Part shown: positions 22,889-35,121 of the stretch, piece by piece
Layout: the number at the start of each line of letters is the position of its first letter
Position numbering within the stretch: position 1 is the stretch's first letter
From: Fonsecaea monophora
Taxonomy: Eukaryota; Ascomycota; Eurotiomycetes; Chaetothyriales; Herpotrichiellaceae
Length of the DNA: 64,000 bases
Reading direction: 5' to 3'
Assembly: GCF_001642475.1 (NCBI RefSeq)
Contig: NW_019173980.1
Location: forward strand, 62,001-126,000
Made by a program: the position numbers and the translations under genes
Notes under the pieces: generated by a model
The model's input: the letters and a program-made list of their open reading frames with translations, nothing else
The model's database searches: none
What the model was told of the DNA's origin: nothing

Positions 22889-25330
22889 TTTTTGCCGGCT
22901 TGACGAACGCGCAACGTGAGGCGTGCAGAGGGGAGAGACTGTGTAGAAGGTTGGTCGAGCGGGAAAGTTCTCTCTACGCCAAGCCAGAGGATCGTTGGGA
23001 TATACAATAGAATTGCAGAAATTTCGGCCTCAGTCGAGGAGCTTACAACCAATGTCTTATTCCAATATTACAAGATAATCGTCAATTGGTCTTTTCATCT
23101 AAAAACTATCTGGCTCCCTGATAGAGAATAGAAAGAAAAAAAAAAAAAAAGGAAATGTCCGGCACGCAGGTGACTTCACATCCACTACGGGAATCCGAAA
23201 ACTCCCATTTTCGAACGCAAAGCCTTAAAAGTGCCTCTTTGAAAAAATTCGGTCTAGTACGCCAATATGACCTACCACTCCATTGATGAATGAAGGAATT
23301 GGCGGTTGATTATGCGTTCTCATGAAGTGTGAGGAAAGAAAAAGAGGAGGTGAGGGCACGTAGTAGCGATGTACTTGTAGTTTTTGATATCGGGATGCGG
23401 AGAATCTTTATTGCCGGAGCTTGACCATTTCAGGGCTGGCGTGGTATTCGGCCTTGGCATCGACACGGTTCGGTTTTTTCGTCTTCTCTATCAGAGCTTC
23501 TGAGCAACCTTTTCTCTCTTCAACAAATGCCGTTCCCATCTCAAGGGGCTTCCTGAATCATGTTCACGGTACTTTACAGCCATTCAACCTCTCTATTACA
23601 TGTTGAAGATTCCCCTTTCCTTATTCCTGTCCCGAGCCTTCGTGAACATCTGGTCAAAAGGGGCGTGTTGGTGTTCGCCCCTGCCACATAACAAGACACA
23701 AGACAATTTATCCGCTTTCTCTTCATGTCATGCACATGCGTTGCTCGCCCTGACCCCCCTATCTATCTGGCAGACGCACAAACCGCTATCCCAAAAAAAA
23801 AGGATAGAGCACCGGCCTTTCTCGGGCTGGCAATGCAAAAAACCACACTCGGAAGCATCTTGACCTCATTCTCCCCCATGATCAAGACGTGGATCCTGGG
23901 GAGACACTCCAAACTCCCCAATTCAATCGCAAAAGTGGAAGACCAAAATCTGGGCTTTTAGCAGGGCCCTGTCTACTCCACCCTGTTTCTTCCAGCACTC
24001 GTGAGGAAGCAGGACTATTTTCATGACAGACATTTTCCGCACCACAGTTTCTTGTGTTTGTTTTTGATTGGTTGATTCGATCTATTTCTTATAGGTGTTT
24101 TTAAGAAGCGAAGAGCGCGGGTTTTTCTCGTCTGGGACGCGATACGAATGACCCTGGCATCTGCGAGATTCTCATGGTTCAGTTCAAACAGTGCAAGGCA
24201 ATAATGTCGTTCGACGTTTTACAAATCAATGCTCTCGAGCCTGTTGAAGGATATCTCTGTTTTTCACATGCCCTCTATACCAATCCTGACGGGAGTAACG
24301 CACACGCACTTGGTGCAATCACTTGCACTTTCTCTCCCTACAGATATTGGCGTCTTTTCACCGCCTCTCCAATACACATGTCAATCCAATTCGTTTCAAT
24401 CAATCCATGTGTCTTCTATTTTGACAGCTCCTCATTTCATCCTTACTTGTCTCTCTCATGTGCCTACTATACACAACTCTCAGGCCTCTTGTTCTGGCCA
24501 TCCTCCCAGAGTCTTGTCATTTGACTGTGATCCAATCATTCTATCCTTCATTCTATTCTCACATCTACCTACCCCAGGTATCTACCTCTTACTATTCTCC
24601 TACCATGTCCCTCAACTCACCTCACCTCACCTCGCTCGAGCTCACTCAACTCAACTCACTTTACCTCACCTCACCTTACACACACTCCCTCTTATTCCCC
24701 CTCATCCTTGTCCTTTATAACCCTCTCGCCTCTCCCCCAAAAGCCAGCCAATGCTTGGCCCATTTGCGCTCTGTTGCCCTCTTTCATTACTTTCCACGTC
24801 CGTATCCACATCTACATCCGAGTTCTGAATCCTAGCCCTGGTCATATTGGTTGTGAATGTGGTACTGGGAGTGGTTCAGGTTCATTGTCTCGTTCCCTGT
24901 CCCGCACTGGCCTGCCGTGGTCCGCCTGACCATCTACATACCTACTACCTATCCCTCCCTGCCTGCCTTTGCTGTGCTTGCAGCTGCAGCTACTACAGCT
25001 ACGACTGCAACATCTCTTCAAGACCCCGGGTTGTCTTCTATTCTGTATTATCCGCCTTCGGAAAGTTCAATTCTCTTGCCATCCCATGGTCCTCGCTGCG
25101 CTGCTCTGCTCTGCTCTCCTCGTCTGCAGTACTCATCTATTTCGTTCTATTTAATTGCTCGGTTCTCGATTCTTTGGTACCTTACCGTCCCCCTCCACCA
25201 TACCTACCAATTTACCTACCGGTCTGCCTGCCTGGCAGCCTGGTTACGTGCCTCACTGCCGTTCAGTCATGGTCTACTATAGTACTATATCGCTATATGA
25301 CTATAGTAAATCCTGACCCCGACCCTGACG
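22889..25330. other. 2.4-kb leader/promoter region before the second ART-like gene
   Basis: No coding sequence supported. From about 24200 to 25330 the plus strand is strongly pyrimidine-rich, with CTCAC/CTCAA pentamer runs (24611-24690) and repeated ACCTACC and TGCCTGCC phrases. Short plus-strand frames here are made of these repeats. It probably serves as a long promoter and 5' UTR for the gene at 25331. Confidence 0.45.
24611..24690. repeat. CTCAC/CTCAA imperfect pentamer repeat
   Basis: An 80-bp run built from CTCAC and CTCAA units, including three CTCAC in direct succession. It lies in the pyrimidine-rich leader. Confidence 0.7.
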
Positions 25331-27037
25331 ATGCCGACACTACAAGATTGGTCCTGGTATAACCAATACCTCCGAGAACATCATCTCTATCAGGACGAGA
25401 ATGGCGAGGATCTGTATTGCTGCATCAACGAGCCGCTGCCTGGTCCATCTGGTCCGTCTGGCCTATCGAACCCATCCAATCCCTCTACCCTACGGAATGC
25501 ATCTGAAGGGCCGCCAACGCCCTTGGAAAGCCCTCTGCAGACATACAAAACCATGACGATCTCAAAACCTCGACACCCCTTTAGAATGGTAATCTACAAG
25601 GCCGTCGCGGTCGGGGACGCCTGGCTGTGGAAACTCTCTTGTCGGCGCGTGAACATGGGCGCCGTGTCGGCGTGCACGCAGGCGATCGTGCCACGGTACC
25701 TTTTTCGATTCTGGCACGATGAAAGCGGCGGAGGAAATGTCACAGGCCAGTTCAAGAGCGAGCGCGAAAAACAGGACATGTGCGCGGACCTCGAGGTCAT
25801 GACTGAGAGAGACATCCGCGACAGCCTCGCTGACCACATGCGCAACAGAAAAGCGTCGCCGTTCCAGAGTCCCTGGGTGTCCCTGTCGATGTCGCCCGTC
25901 TGGGTGTTCGCCCAGGCCCTCGCGCTCAAGAGGAGAGGGCGAAAGAACCTCAAGCTCGCCATAGTGGACACATGGAGTCTGGCGCATGGCACGTACCTCT
26001 TCCACGCTGAGGCGTTGCTCAAAGCCTATAATGTCGCCCCGAATCTCCCTTTCCGCAATATGGGCGAGTCGATGGTGTTGGCGTGGAGAGCGATCCGTGC
26101 GCCGATGACGGTCATGCGCCTCGATGAAATCTTGCACAGCGTGTTCGAGGGCGAGTACCTCAAACCGGGGTACCTAAAGCTGCAGCCGTTCCATTATAAC
26201 ACATCGAAATCCGACATAGCCAAGAATCACAACATCACGAAGGAGCGGGCAGTCGATAACAACAACAATAAGATCGCCAAAAAGAAGCAGGGACAAAAGC
26301 TCAACCTCCGCAAGCCAAACGAGATTCGAAGGAGGATCCATCCGACCCGGTCCACATACGAAGCGTTCCACGAGATCATGCTGGAACCGCAAGCTCCCTG
26401 GAAATTCCCGCGGGGTCGCCGCGCCGGCCGCATGTCCCAAGGCAAACAGCCCGGCCGCGAAACTGGGTATTCCAGGGTGCCAATGGCGGCACATCAGCTC
26501 AACGACTACGTGGACTTTGTAAAGAGGGAAGTTAAGGCGGTAGAGTTCCAATTTCCCTTGTTGATCGCTCTGCTCTCGAATCGCATGGCGGAGCTGGAAC
26601 GCGACTCTATCCTCGACGCAATCCGTGACTGGGGTGGTAAGTTGGGCATTGTTCTGTCTTGAAAGTCAAAAGTATGGTCTCCCACTAACAGTAAACCAGG
26701 CGACGATCCAATGATTAATGCCCACAAACGGTGCATTGTTCGGGACAGTTCTTCGCCCTCTCTTCCTGAGCTGGACGCCTTCGAAAAACTGGCTCGAGAC
26801 GCCAGTGACACGCTGGGGATCCGGGTGGTCGAGAACCCAGGCCTGCGGAGGTTCTGGGTTTTGCAGTCTCCACACACAGAGGTTCCTCAACCTCACGAAA
26901 ACAGTGAGTGGATTAGGGACGTAGTCGAAGGGAGGGAAAGGATGCAGATGAGGCTGAAAAGGGAACATGACCAAGCCCAGGCAAAAGCCATGACAGCACC
27001 GATACTAGGTTGTGCAGAGAACCAGAGTCGCAAATAA
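25331..27037 (+). CDS. Unknown fungal protein (DUF7587-like, possible ADP-ribosyltransferase fold), second copy
   Basis: Two exons (25331-26636, 26700-27037) give 547 aa. After a Pro/Ser/Asn-rich segment the core domain (about 115-265) reads VPRYLFRFWHDESG, SPWVSLSMSPVWVFAQAL, LAIVDTWSL, then NMGESMVLAWRAI. R126, S184-L-S186 and E246 match in order the catalytic triad pattern of R-S-E ADP-ribosyltransferases and align in layout with the protein encoded at 14728. The pairwise similarity is low outside these blocks, so the two are old paralogues or family members, not a recent duplication. The C-terminal half is basic (KKKQGQKLNLRKP) and ends with helices. No signal peptide is seen. I believe the domain is DUF7587. 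Whether it binds NAD is unknown. Confidence 0.75.
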
Positions 27038-30000
27038 GACGCAAGACCCCGGTGTCTAGGTCGACTGTTGCGGATTTCAGGGAGCACATCAGTGGCTTCC
27101 ACGCAGACTCGCGCTACAGCTGAAATTGCCACCGGGTACCAGCCCTTATCTTGCTAACCTGAAAGGCCAACCTGTCCAATGCGATGCACCTACGTTGGGC
27201 TGGCAGCGCTTCTCTCGCAATCTCGTTGATCATTCTTGCAGGGGATCACCATGGTGGTGCTGCCGAAATGCCACAGCTGTCAAGGACAATGTCGGCCAGG
27301 GGTGTATTGACTTCATCACGGGGCTGGAGTGCATGTACCAGCAAGACATGGCACTAGGAAGAGCAAAGGCCTGGGAGTGCATGATCCCTGTCGTGAAATC
27401 TCGAAAAACCCATGTCTCCGGAGTTGACATCTGGGGACTTTCTTCAAGTCCAGGTATGCGCAGAGCCTTCTTGACATGTTTGTGGAGGGAAGCGAGGAAC
27501 TGCGCGTTGTCAGGAGTGCTGGTCATGATTGGACGCATTGATGCCCTTTGCTGCATGTGTTGTAAAATGTGATATATGACACAGCTAGGCTTTGCTGTGG
27601 ACCAATCGGTGGTGGTGGTGGTGCTGTTCAATTTTGGTGGGAGTGACATGCCTTCGGGGCACTTTTGAGGCTTCGGTAGCTGAGAGAAGCTAGGGAGACG
27701 GGATATCTAGGCTTGACCTATCATATCGGTTCTTCAGTGCTGAGGAACCACTGAATCTCTTTCTCTGCGTCCGTCTTCGGCGTCCAGCATGGGTGTCCTC
27801 CATCTCGCCCTCACTCGTACCCACCTTAGCCTTAACCACACCCTCGTCAGACGCTAGATGATCTTACTTATGCTGCTCGTATGGTTGGTACCTAGTTGTC
27901 GTAGTCGTATGTGTCAAGTATTGTGTATTGTGTCTTGCGTACCCTTGTCTCCTCTTCTCACCTCTCGTTACTTTTTCCCCTTTTTCTCTCTCTTCCCTCT
28001 CTCTATTTTTCTCTTCACGAAGTACTCACTCTGTGTCTCTGTCTCGAATCACTCTTGGGTCGTGACTCATGACCCGTGCCTCGTGCATCTTACCTCGTAT
28101 CGCGACACTGTCGCTGTCCTCGTAAGAACCTGACCGACTGACCAACCGACCGACCAACTGATGTCCTGCGCAAGCGATGTACTCCGTAAGCGGTGTAAGC
28201 GACGCAAGGGTGGTCTGGCTGGCTTGCTGGCTAGCTGGCTTTCGTGGTACTTACCTATACAGGACCTTGAAGAGGATCAAATGGTACGGGCCGGGGTTTG
28301 GGATCAGGGGGGGTTGTAGGTCGATGATGCAAGGAACCTGCAGTGCCTGACACGAGGTAGGTAGATACCAGGTAGAGAAGACGTTTGCATGCAGTAGTGG
28401 CACCGTGGCGTTGAAGTGCAGGGGTACGGCAGGGTACGGGCGGAAGCGGGGCGCATCAGCCAACACCAAAATCCACAAGTCCAGAGGTCATGTAATGTGC
28501 AACAAGTGTGTAGCAGCATGCAAGGAGGAAGTAGAAGTATGTAAAGTACCTCGTATAGTGTTCCCAGTAGCCATTGGGCTGAACTAATCCATACGCTGGG
28601 ACCTCTTTGTACGAGTTCGTAGTACGATTTGGCTTGGACCCGCGACTCGCGACTCCAGATTAGGAATCGATTGCCCACGGAGACTATGTAAACATTTCAA
28701 CCACAGGTGTTACATACCATTTTCCACTCTACAGTACTCACTTACTACCTACGCACAGGTGTGTGTGTGACTGGACAAGTTTCTAGGAGATAGGCAACCA
28801 CACCACACCAAACCTAACAACCCACCCACCACCCCCCCTATCTTTCTTGTGTCGGCACGGCACCACGGTCCTTTGCTCGCGTGCATGCAGGATTTTCACC
28901 GTATACATACATTAGCGGGGAGCAGAATATTACAAAGTAGTTTCTCGTGTAGAGTAGTCCCACTCTGGCCCTCTTTATTCGCTTTTCTGCTTGTCAGGTT
29001 GTCCAACCTACGCCCACACTCCCAGCCTAACGAGCCTCACGAGCCTATCATGGAAACGAAATACCGAGAAACCCCTTGGCTTTCTTCAGCCGAGACTTTC
29101 TGTGTACCGAGTACTTCAGATGAATGACCGTGGACAACTTGTCCCAACTCCTCAAATTCTGTCCACCTGCAATTATTGGAGGCACACGGCTTCAACCAAA
29201 AGATGCGGCAGCAAGAATCGTCAAAAAAAAAAAATTAGCCTTTTGATCAACGTCAAACGTCCCAACTCTCGCCCGTCACCTTTACAACAAGGTTTGACGG
29301 CTTCTGCACATCCCATGCGGCTCGCCCAAAACCCCCGTGGTTTCAATTTCGGAAAAGGTCCCAAAGACTCGGTAGCGAATGACAATCCCCGGCCCCCCGA
29401 AGACGGAAGACACCATCCCCGGCCATTTGCACTGCTAAGCGTTCGTAGGATTCTCTTTCGCGCATGGCGTAATGCAGTGCCACACTCCCTGTTTACCTGT
29501 CCTTCCGAGATCAGAAGAAACCCCAAGCAAGTTTAACCCCAAAGCCGGAACGAGATTGCTGTTTGGTGACACCACAGCCGCAATTTTCTACATCCCGGGG
29601 TTGATTATGCAAGGGATCGACACTTCGTGCAGACATCCCATGGCCAATTCCACCACTCCATCGCAAGCAAGAGACAGCGCCTTGTTTCTCGCCCAAGTTG
29701 CACCAACAGGAACTTGGCCGTTGCTTTCGGTCGACACTTTACCCTGGTCCAGGATCCCCCGAGCCGGTGGTATCTCACCTTGCACACTTGCAGCATGCGG
29801 CGCCTCCCACGGCTGCAACTAAGGCGGGAGAGCAAAACGAGGCGACTTAAACCTTTGTACTTGGAGTCGTCCTACCGTGGGACCTGCTTCACGTTGGACG
29901 TCATTGGCTCGTCGTCGAATCGCGGCCCTGAAATGCGAACTGTGTAGATACCAAGTGTCAGGATTTTTGTGATTGTCATTTCTGCCTTCGGGATTCTGTG

Positions 30001-33000
30001 TCATAGTATTGCAAGTACCAGGGGAGCCCAGGTTCGGACACTCTGCGTTGGGTAGCACAATGCCCACAGGACTTCAAAGGTGCATGGGCACCTTCTCTCT
30101 GTTAATCCTGATCAACCGATTCTGTCCTCTTGTAAGGAATAAATATCGTTCTCCCTCCGTAGCCTTGGGTTCTGTTTCTCCAAACTCAAACATTTTTTGA
30201 CCTAACTTTTTCGGACTTCTGTTATTGCGCAGCACTTGTGAGCATTGCCATCTTCAACAATGGGATTGTCGTTCATCATGACAACCACGTCTGTACCAAG
30301 CAACAGTGAGTGTTCCTTTCTCAGAGTCTTGCCACCGTCACTGCCCTGGTTTATACTGGGAGCTTGGCCTTGTTCTTGTCCATTGACGCTGACTCTGATA
30401 ACCATTCGCTTCAACAGACGAAGCCTCGGGCATCAGCTATCAGATGCAGCAATACCTCGCCCTAGGGTGCTGGGAACACCCATATCGACCAGGAGCGGGA
30501 ACTCACCGTAAGCTCGGGCATCTTATCAGCAGTATCGACAGGCATCTCGCCCAGTTTGCCAGTGATCCTGCGGCTATCGCCACGAGCAGCAGAGACTTTG
30601 GGCCGTTGGTGGCCGGCTCTCATAAGTCAGTCCACCATGTGTCGTGAGCTCCGGCACACATTTGCCATTACTGACGTGGAAAAGTCGTCCGTACGGTCAT
30701 GACTGGCTCCCAGAGATGTAATTGCAGCATTCGGTTCGCTGTTTGACCACCTCAATACACCTACCGGGAAAAGAAGAGTTTCGGACAGGCTTGTCGCGGA
30801 TCCTCCGCGAAACATGTCGATTGTTTGTGGTAGAGGTGCTTGCATCGCAAGAATTCGGCTGCTTGGGGAAAAGTTCGGAATACCTGGCACCATGCGCCAT
30901 TGGAAAGTTGCTCGGTATGGAGAAGGGTTGATGTCCTGGTGTTCCGTCTCTTGTGATAGGATAGATTGCCATGCCGTGGAGTGGGTGGCTTGTCGTAGCA
31001 ATTCTCCCCATGTAAGCTGGCTGGCAATGTCCTAAAGCAGAGTGTTGAAGCATCCTCACTCAATCGTTACAACTGGCTTGGTACAAAGGCATTCCTGTGC
31101 GAGTTGAAGTCTCTTGTTAACACTTCTGCCGATTTTTTTCGTCCGTGCTAAGGTCACAAATGATCAGTTGTCTCGAAGCATCGCCAGACTGTTCACCTTG
31201 CTCATGGTCGGCCAGTCATTCCACAGTGTCAGAGTAAATCATTCCGAGAAACGTGCCTGACACTCCTGGACGCAACTTCGTCCGCACAGCTCTGACACGC
31301 GAAGTGTTGAGAAATCGACCAGAGGAGCGAGGGTGCCAGAGCAAAGGAACAGATACCTACATCCTTTTACAGATTTCCGCGCTATTGACTCAGTTTCCTG
31401 TCCTTCGCACTTGATTCCAGACTGCCCTACGCTTTGAGGTCATGATTGACTTGTCATCAAGCCCTTGTGCTTTGCATTTCTCTATCCAGTAAATTGACAG
31501 TAAGGAACGAGGGGAGACGCCAAGTCCCAACCAAGAAGCCCGACACTTTGACCAAAGTATAAGTACTTCCATAGCCGAGGCACGGGTCCCTCGAAGCGTG
31601 TTAAGCACGGAACGTGAGGCTCATCAATTCTGACGAAACCCCTGGGTGTGCATGCCAAAGATGGTAACATGGGTCGATTGAGATCTAGGCGACAAGTGGT
31701 GTGATTAGTTAGCGATGTCGGCAACTGAAACGGCACTCTAGGAAAACCGGGTCGCTCCAAGCGAAAATCAAAAACTCCACGTAGAAGAGACCCGGGGCAA
31801 TGGAAGTGGCAAATCGTGGTGAGATTACTGTGCCAGAAATGGCGTTCGATACGGAAGGGTTAGTAGAATTAGTATAATCGTAGCCGACGGGATGGTAGTG
31901 AGATCAAGTCAGCCTGAGGTTCGAAGATGGATCGGGTAGTTGGGAGAAGGTTTAGGGGTAGAAAGGAAGTCGGCCAGCGAAGTCTTCTAGAACACGGCGA
32001 CAGAAGTTGGGGACTTAGTAAGATGGGAGGAAGAATCCCGTGTGGGCGGAAGACGACGGAAAGCGTAGAAGCGTGGCGCTGAGAGATGGCACTGCCTGGC
32101 CCGGCGAAGAGCGATGGAAAGGTAGATATCTCGTGATATGTGACAAACAAGTCTGGTGTGACGGAAAGGAAATACGGTTTTGCGGGTGAGTTGGGCGTCA
32201 GGTCCGAGAGGGTTTGTTAAGCGGCGGACGAATCCAATTCGTGAGGATTTGTGGCTTGTCAATGGTAATAAGCTCTTTGGTGCTGGTCGAATCGAGGATG
32301 ATGTCACATATTATGGTAAGCGAGGATCGTAGCGGATATTCAGGAGCAGACACGCAGAGCGGGTACCGAGTAGGAGTTGTGAGGTTGAAAGCGCAAGAGT
32401 CAAGAGATGTATCCAAATTATAGGGAAGAAAACCTGAGGACGAGTAGTTCATTATGAGAATGAAAAGAGCAAGATGAACTGGAGCTGGGTGGGTTGACCA
32501 TTTCGGGGTGTTGACCTATTTTGGATGAAGCGATGGGGTAGTGGAAGTCAAGTGAAGTCAAGGATGAAATTGAAGTGGAAATGAAGTGAAGGCGAAGGTG
32601 AAGAACAGAACTGCTATCCTAGAGATAAGTACTGACCGCTGTTTCTAAATGGAAGCTGCGTGTCTACTGCATACCTTCCTCCTGTACCATGTCGTCGCTC
32701 TTCCTCTGTGACTGGTTTCACAGCTAAATTCTGTGACCAGGGAGTAGAAGAAGCAACCAACAACCAGCAATAAGCAGGCACCAAGATCAAACAAAGGAAG
32801 GAACCCATCTCTTCTGTAGCCCATCATCATCATCGTCTGCCTCTGGAGCTCCTGCTTTCATCACCACCACCATCGTCGTCATCGTCATCATTCCTCCGCG
32901 CGTATCCAGCCAGCCAGTAGCGGCATTTGTCACGTCCCCACTTCTTGTTCCGCTGGCAGATCTTCGCTCTTTTGCACATTTTCCCTCTTACACCCGTTGT

Positions 33001-34050
33001 TTAGCAGTCCTGCGTACTGTAATTAGCATTTCTCTCTAAGCTGTTTTCTTTCAGAACTGCATCTCCAAGTGTTACTCCTACAAAAGTCTAGAACTTACGA
33101 GTACAATGCCTACGATTCCGATGCCAAGCATCCTCTTTTCGCCCACCTTCTGCCTCCAGCTCTCTGTGGCGTGACTCTCTTGCGCACTCGTATCCTCTGC
33201 CTACCTCTTCGCCCTGACCCGTCGCCCGTTTGCCGTATCGAGCCAGAGTCGCATCTTGCCTCCCTCCGCTCGACCGCAAAACAGAAAATGTCTCCACCCT
33301 CCGGAGAAGATGGGCTTTGCGGTTTGCAGTCATTCGCCCGTCCCCAGTAACAGGCTAAACGGCAATAAATGCAACTCTTCGCTTCTCCGGGCCATTCAGA
33401 TCGTTTCCAGAAATGGATGCATCAAGCCCCCCGTCATCGTCCTTAGTCCTAGCCCTCCCATCGCCCTGGTCGGCCTTGATGTGCGGTATTGGAAAGAGCT
33501 CTAACTCCTCCGTCCTCCGAAGACATACTCTGTTCGCAGAATGGACAAAGACGCAGGTGATCATTTCTCAACCTTGTCATCTGTCCACCCGCCCACCTGC
33601 CCACCCCCCTTCTCAACAGCTGTCTGTCCACTCGCGGCCGCCATCCACTGCTTTAGTCCTGTTTCAACCCGTTCCCAGTCTTCACAAAACGTCGGTCCAC
33701 CAGAAATTGATGCAATGCCGTGAAAAAAACACAGACACGAGAAAAAACTTCCTCCCCGCCGATTCCGACACTGGCCATAGCGCTTGTAGTTCCCCTTCGC
33801 TCCATTCCCCAGAAGACCCTAGCTTTCCTTGCCCCAGGGTGTGTTCTTGGACGCGCGATCCCAGAGCAGTACATAAACACTGGTAGATCCCCTCCTCATG
33901 ACAACACTTCTCTCCTGTTCCCCATCTCTCTTACCGGTTCTTTCAGTGTGCCTTTGGTAAACCAGTCCAGTTGTGAAGTGCATCCAACCGAGCAACTACA
34001 CCACACTCTTACCTTGGATCTACTCCAGCCAGTCTACACCACTATTCACG
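27038..34050. other. 7-kb gene-poor region
   Basis: No confident gene on either strand. Features seen: CT-rich plus-strand tract at 27930-28020; alternating CCGAC/CTGGC phrases at 28130-28250; a purine-rich plus-strand tract with GAAGT repeats at 32520-32610 (pyrimidine-rich on the minus strand, like a leader for leftward transcription); and a long pyrimidine-rich tract from 33100 to 34050 feeding the transporter gene. One weak spliced ORF is listed separately at 30260. No transposon ends, target repeats or RIP-like AT-richness were noticed. Confidence 0.45.
30260..30647 (+). CDS. Candidate two-exon small protein
   Basis: Candidate 91-aa product from exons 30260-30305 and 30418-30647, joined across a 112-bp GTGAGT..CAACAG intron with a GCTGAC branch-like site. 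The start has A at -3 (AACAATGG). The joined protein reads EASGISYQMQQYLALGCW then EHPYRPGAGTHRKL, followed by a helix (LISSIDRHLAQFASDP). I recognise no family and there is no signal peptide. Support is only the clean splice signals and moderately coding-like third positions, so it may be chance. Confidence 0.3.
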
Positions 34051-35121
34051 ATGGCCACCAACACCGAACACAACGCTGTCAACTCGGCAGTCAACGGCGA
34101 CACCTCTACACATGCCCAGGACTTCGAGAAAGCCACTCGAGGCATGAGCCACGAAGAGAAGACCGCGGCTCAAAATGCGGCTCGCTTTGGATATGGCCCT
34201 CTGGCTCACATGCGAACAAACGCGGATGCTACCCTGCCTGGTGAGTTTATACGCCTCGCGACGCCCTTTTCAGAACACTGTGAGCTGATGGGTGTACAGC
34301 CTTTGGTGGTGAATTCCAACCCGGTCTCTACAGAGGCGTCGAGAAGCGAAAGTTTGCCAACCCGGCTCCTTTGGGCTTGTGCGCTTTCGCCTTGACCACC
34401 TTCGTCCTCAGCTTGATCAACTTGGGCACTCGAAACGTTAAAGTTCCTGCTATTATCATTTCTCTCGCTTTTGGCTATGGTGGCCTCGTTCAGCTCCTCG
34501 CTGGCATGTGGTAAGTTTTGCTGGTTGGCATTTTGATCGAACCTCGCTAACAGCAACCCCAAGGGAAATGGCCGTCGGCAACACCTTTGGTGCTACCGCT
34601 TTGTCCTCATACGGCGGGTTCTGGATCTCCTTTGCCATCATTCTCACCCCCGGCGGCTTTGAGATCGAATCTACAATCATTGAAAGCCAGAACGCCAAAG
34701 CCCTGACTGACTGTCTCGGCTTTTATCTGATGGTGAGTAAAGCGGTTCTCGATCGCATTTGCAGGTTCGGCGCAGTTTCTAACTGAGACAACTACAGGGC
34801 TGGTTTATCTTCACCTTCATCCTCCTCATCTGCACCCTCAAGTCCACCGTGGCCTTCTTCCTCTTGTTCTTCACCCTCGACCTGGCCTTCTTGATGCTGG
34901 GCTGCTCGTACCTGGTCCTCGAGAACGGCGAACCCCACGTTGGTCTGACCCGTGCCGGCGGTGCGTTTGGCATCCTTGCAGCATTCTTGGCCTGGTACAA
35001 CGCCCTCGCCGGTATTGCCGATACCTCGAACAGCTTCTTCATCGTGCCCGTCCTCCACTTCCCCTGGTCCGAGAAGGGCCGAGCAGCTCGCCGCGAGGAC
35101 AAGGCCGACAGCTCCGTGTAA
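34051..35121 (+). CDS. GPR1/FUN34/YaaH family acetate-type transporter
   Basis: Four exons (34051-34240, 34300-34510, 34564-34732, 34798-35121) give 297 aa with consistent phases. After a hydrophilic 85-residue N-terminus comes the family signature NPAPLGL, then six hydrophobic helices (for example ALTTFVLSLINLG, VPAIIISLAFGYGGLVQLL, FIFTFILLICTL, LAAFLAWYNALAGI). The family (Ato1/Ato2 in yeast, AcpA in Aspergillus) moves acetate and sometimes succinate or ammonium across the plasma membrane. The short charged C-terminus faces the cytoplasm by family topology. In fungi such genes are usually induced on acetate and repressed by glucose; I did not verify binding sites. Family firm, substrate inferred. 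Confidence 0.93.

Noticed and set aside
24174..25362. Several long plus-strand frames in the CT-rich leader
   Set aside because: Composition is explained by pyrimidine repeats (Ser/Leu/Pro/Tyr-rich); no domain.
28130..28250. CCGACC and CTGGCTGG phrases as a possible hairpin or CRISPR-like array
   Set aside because: Units are irregular, arms do not pair cleanly, and there are no spacers; simple-sequence DNA in a eukaryote.
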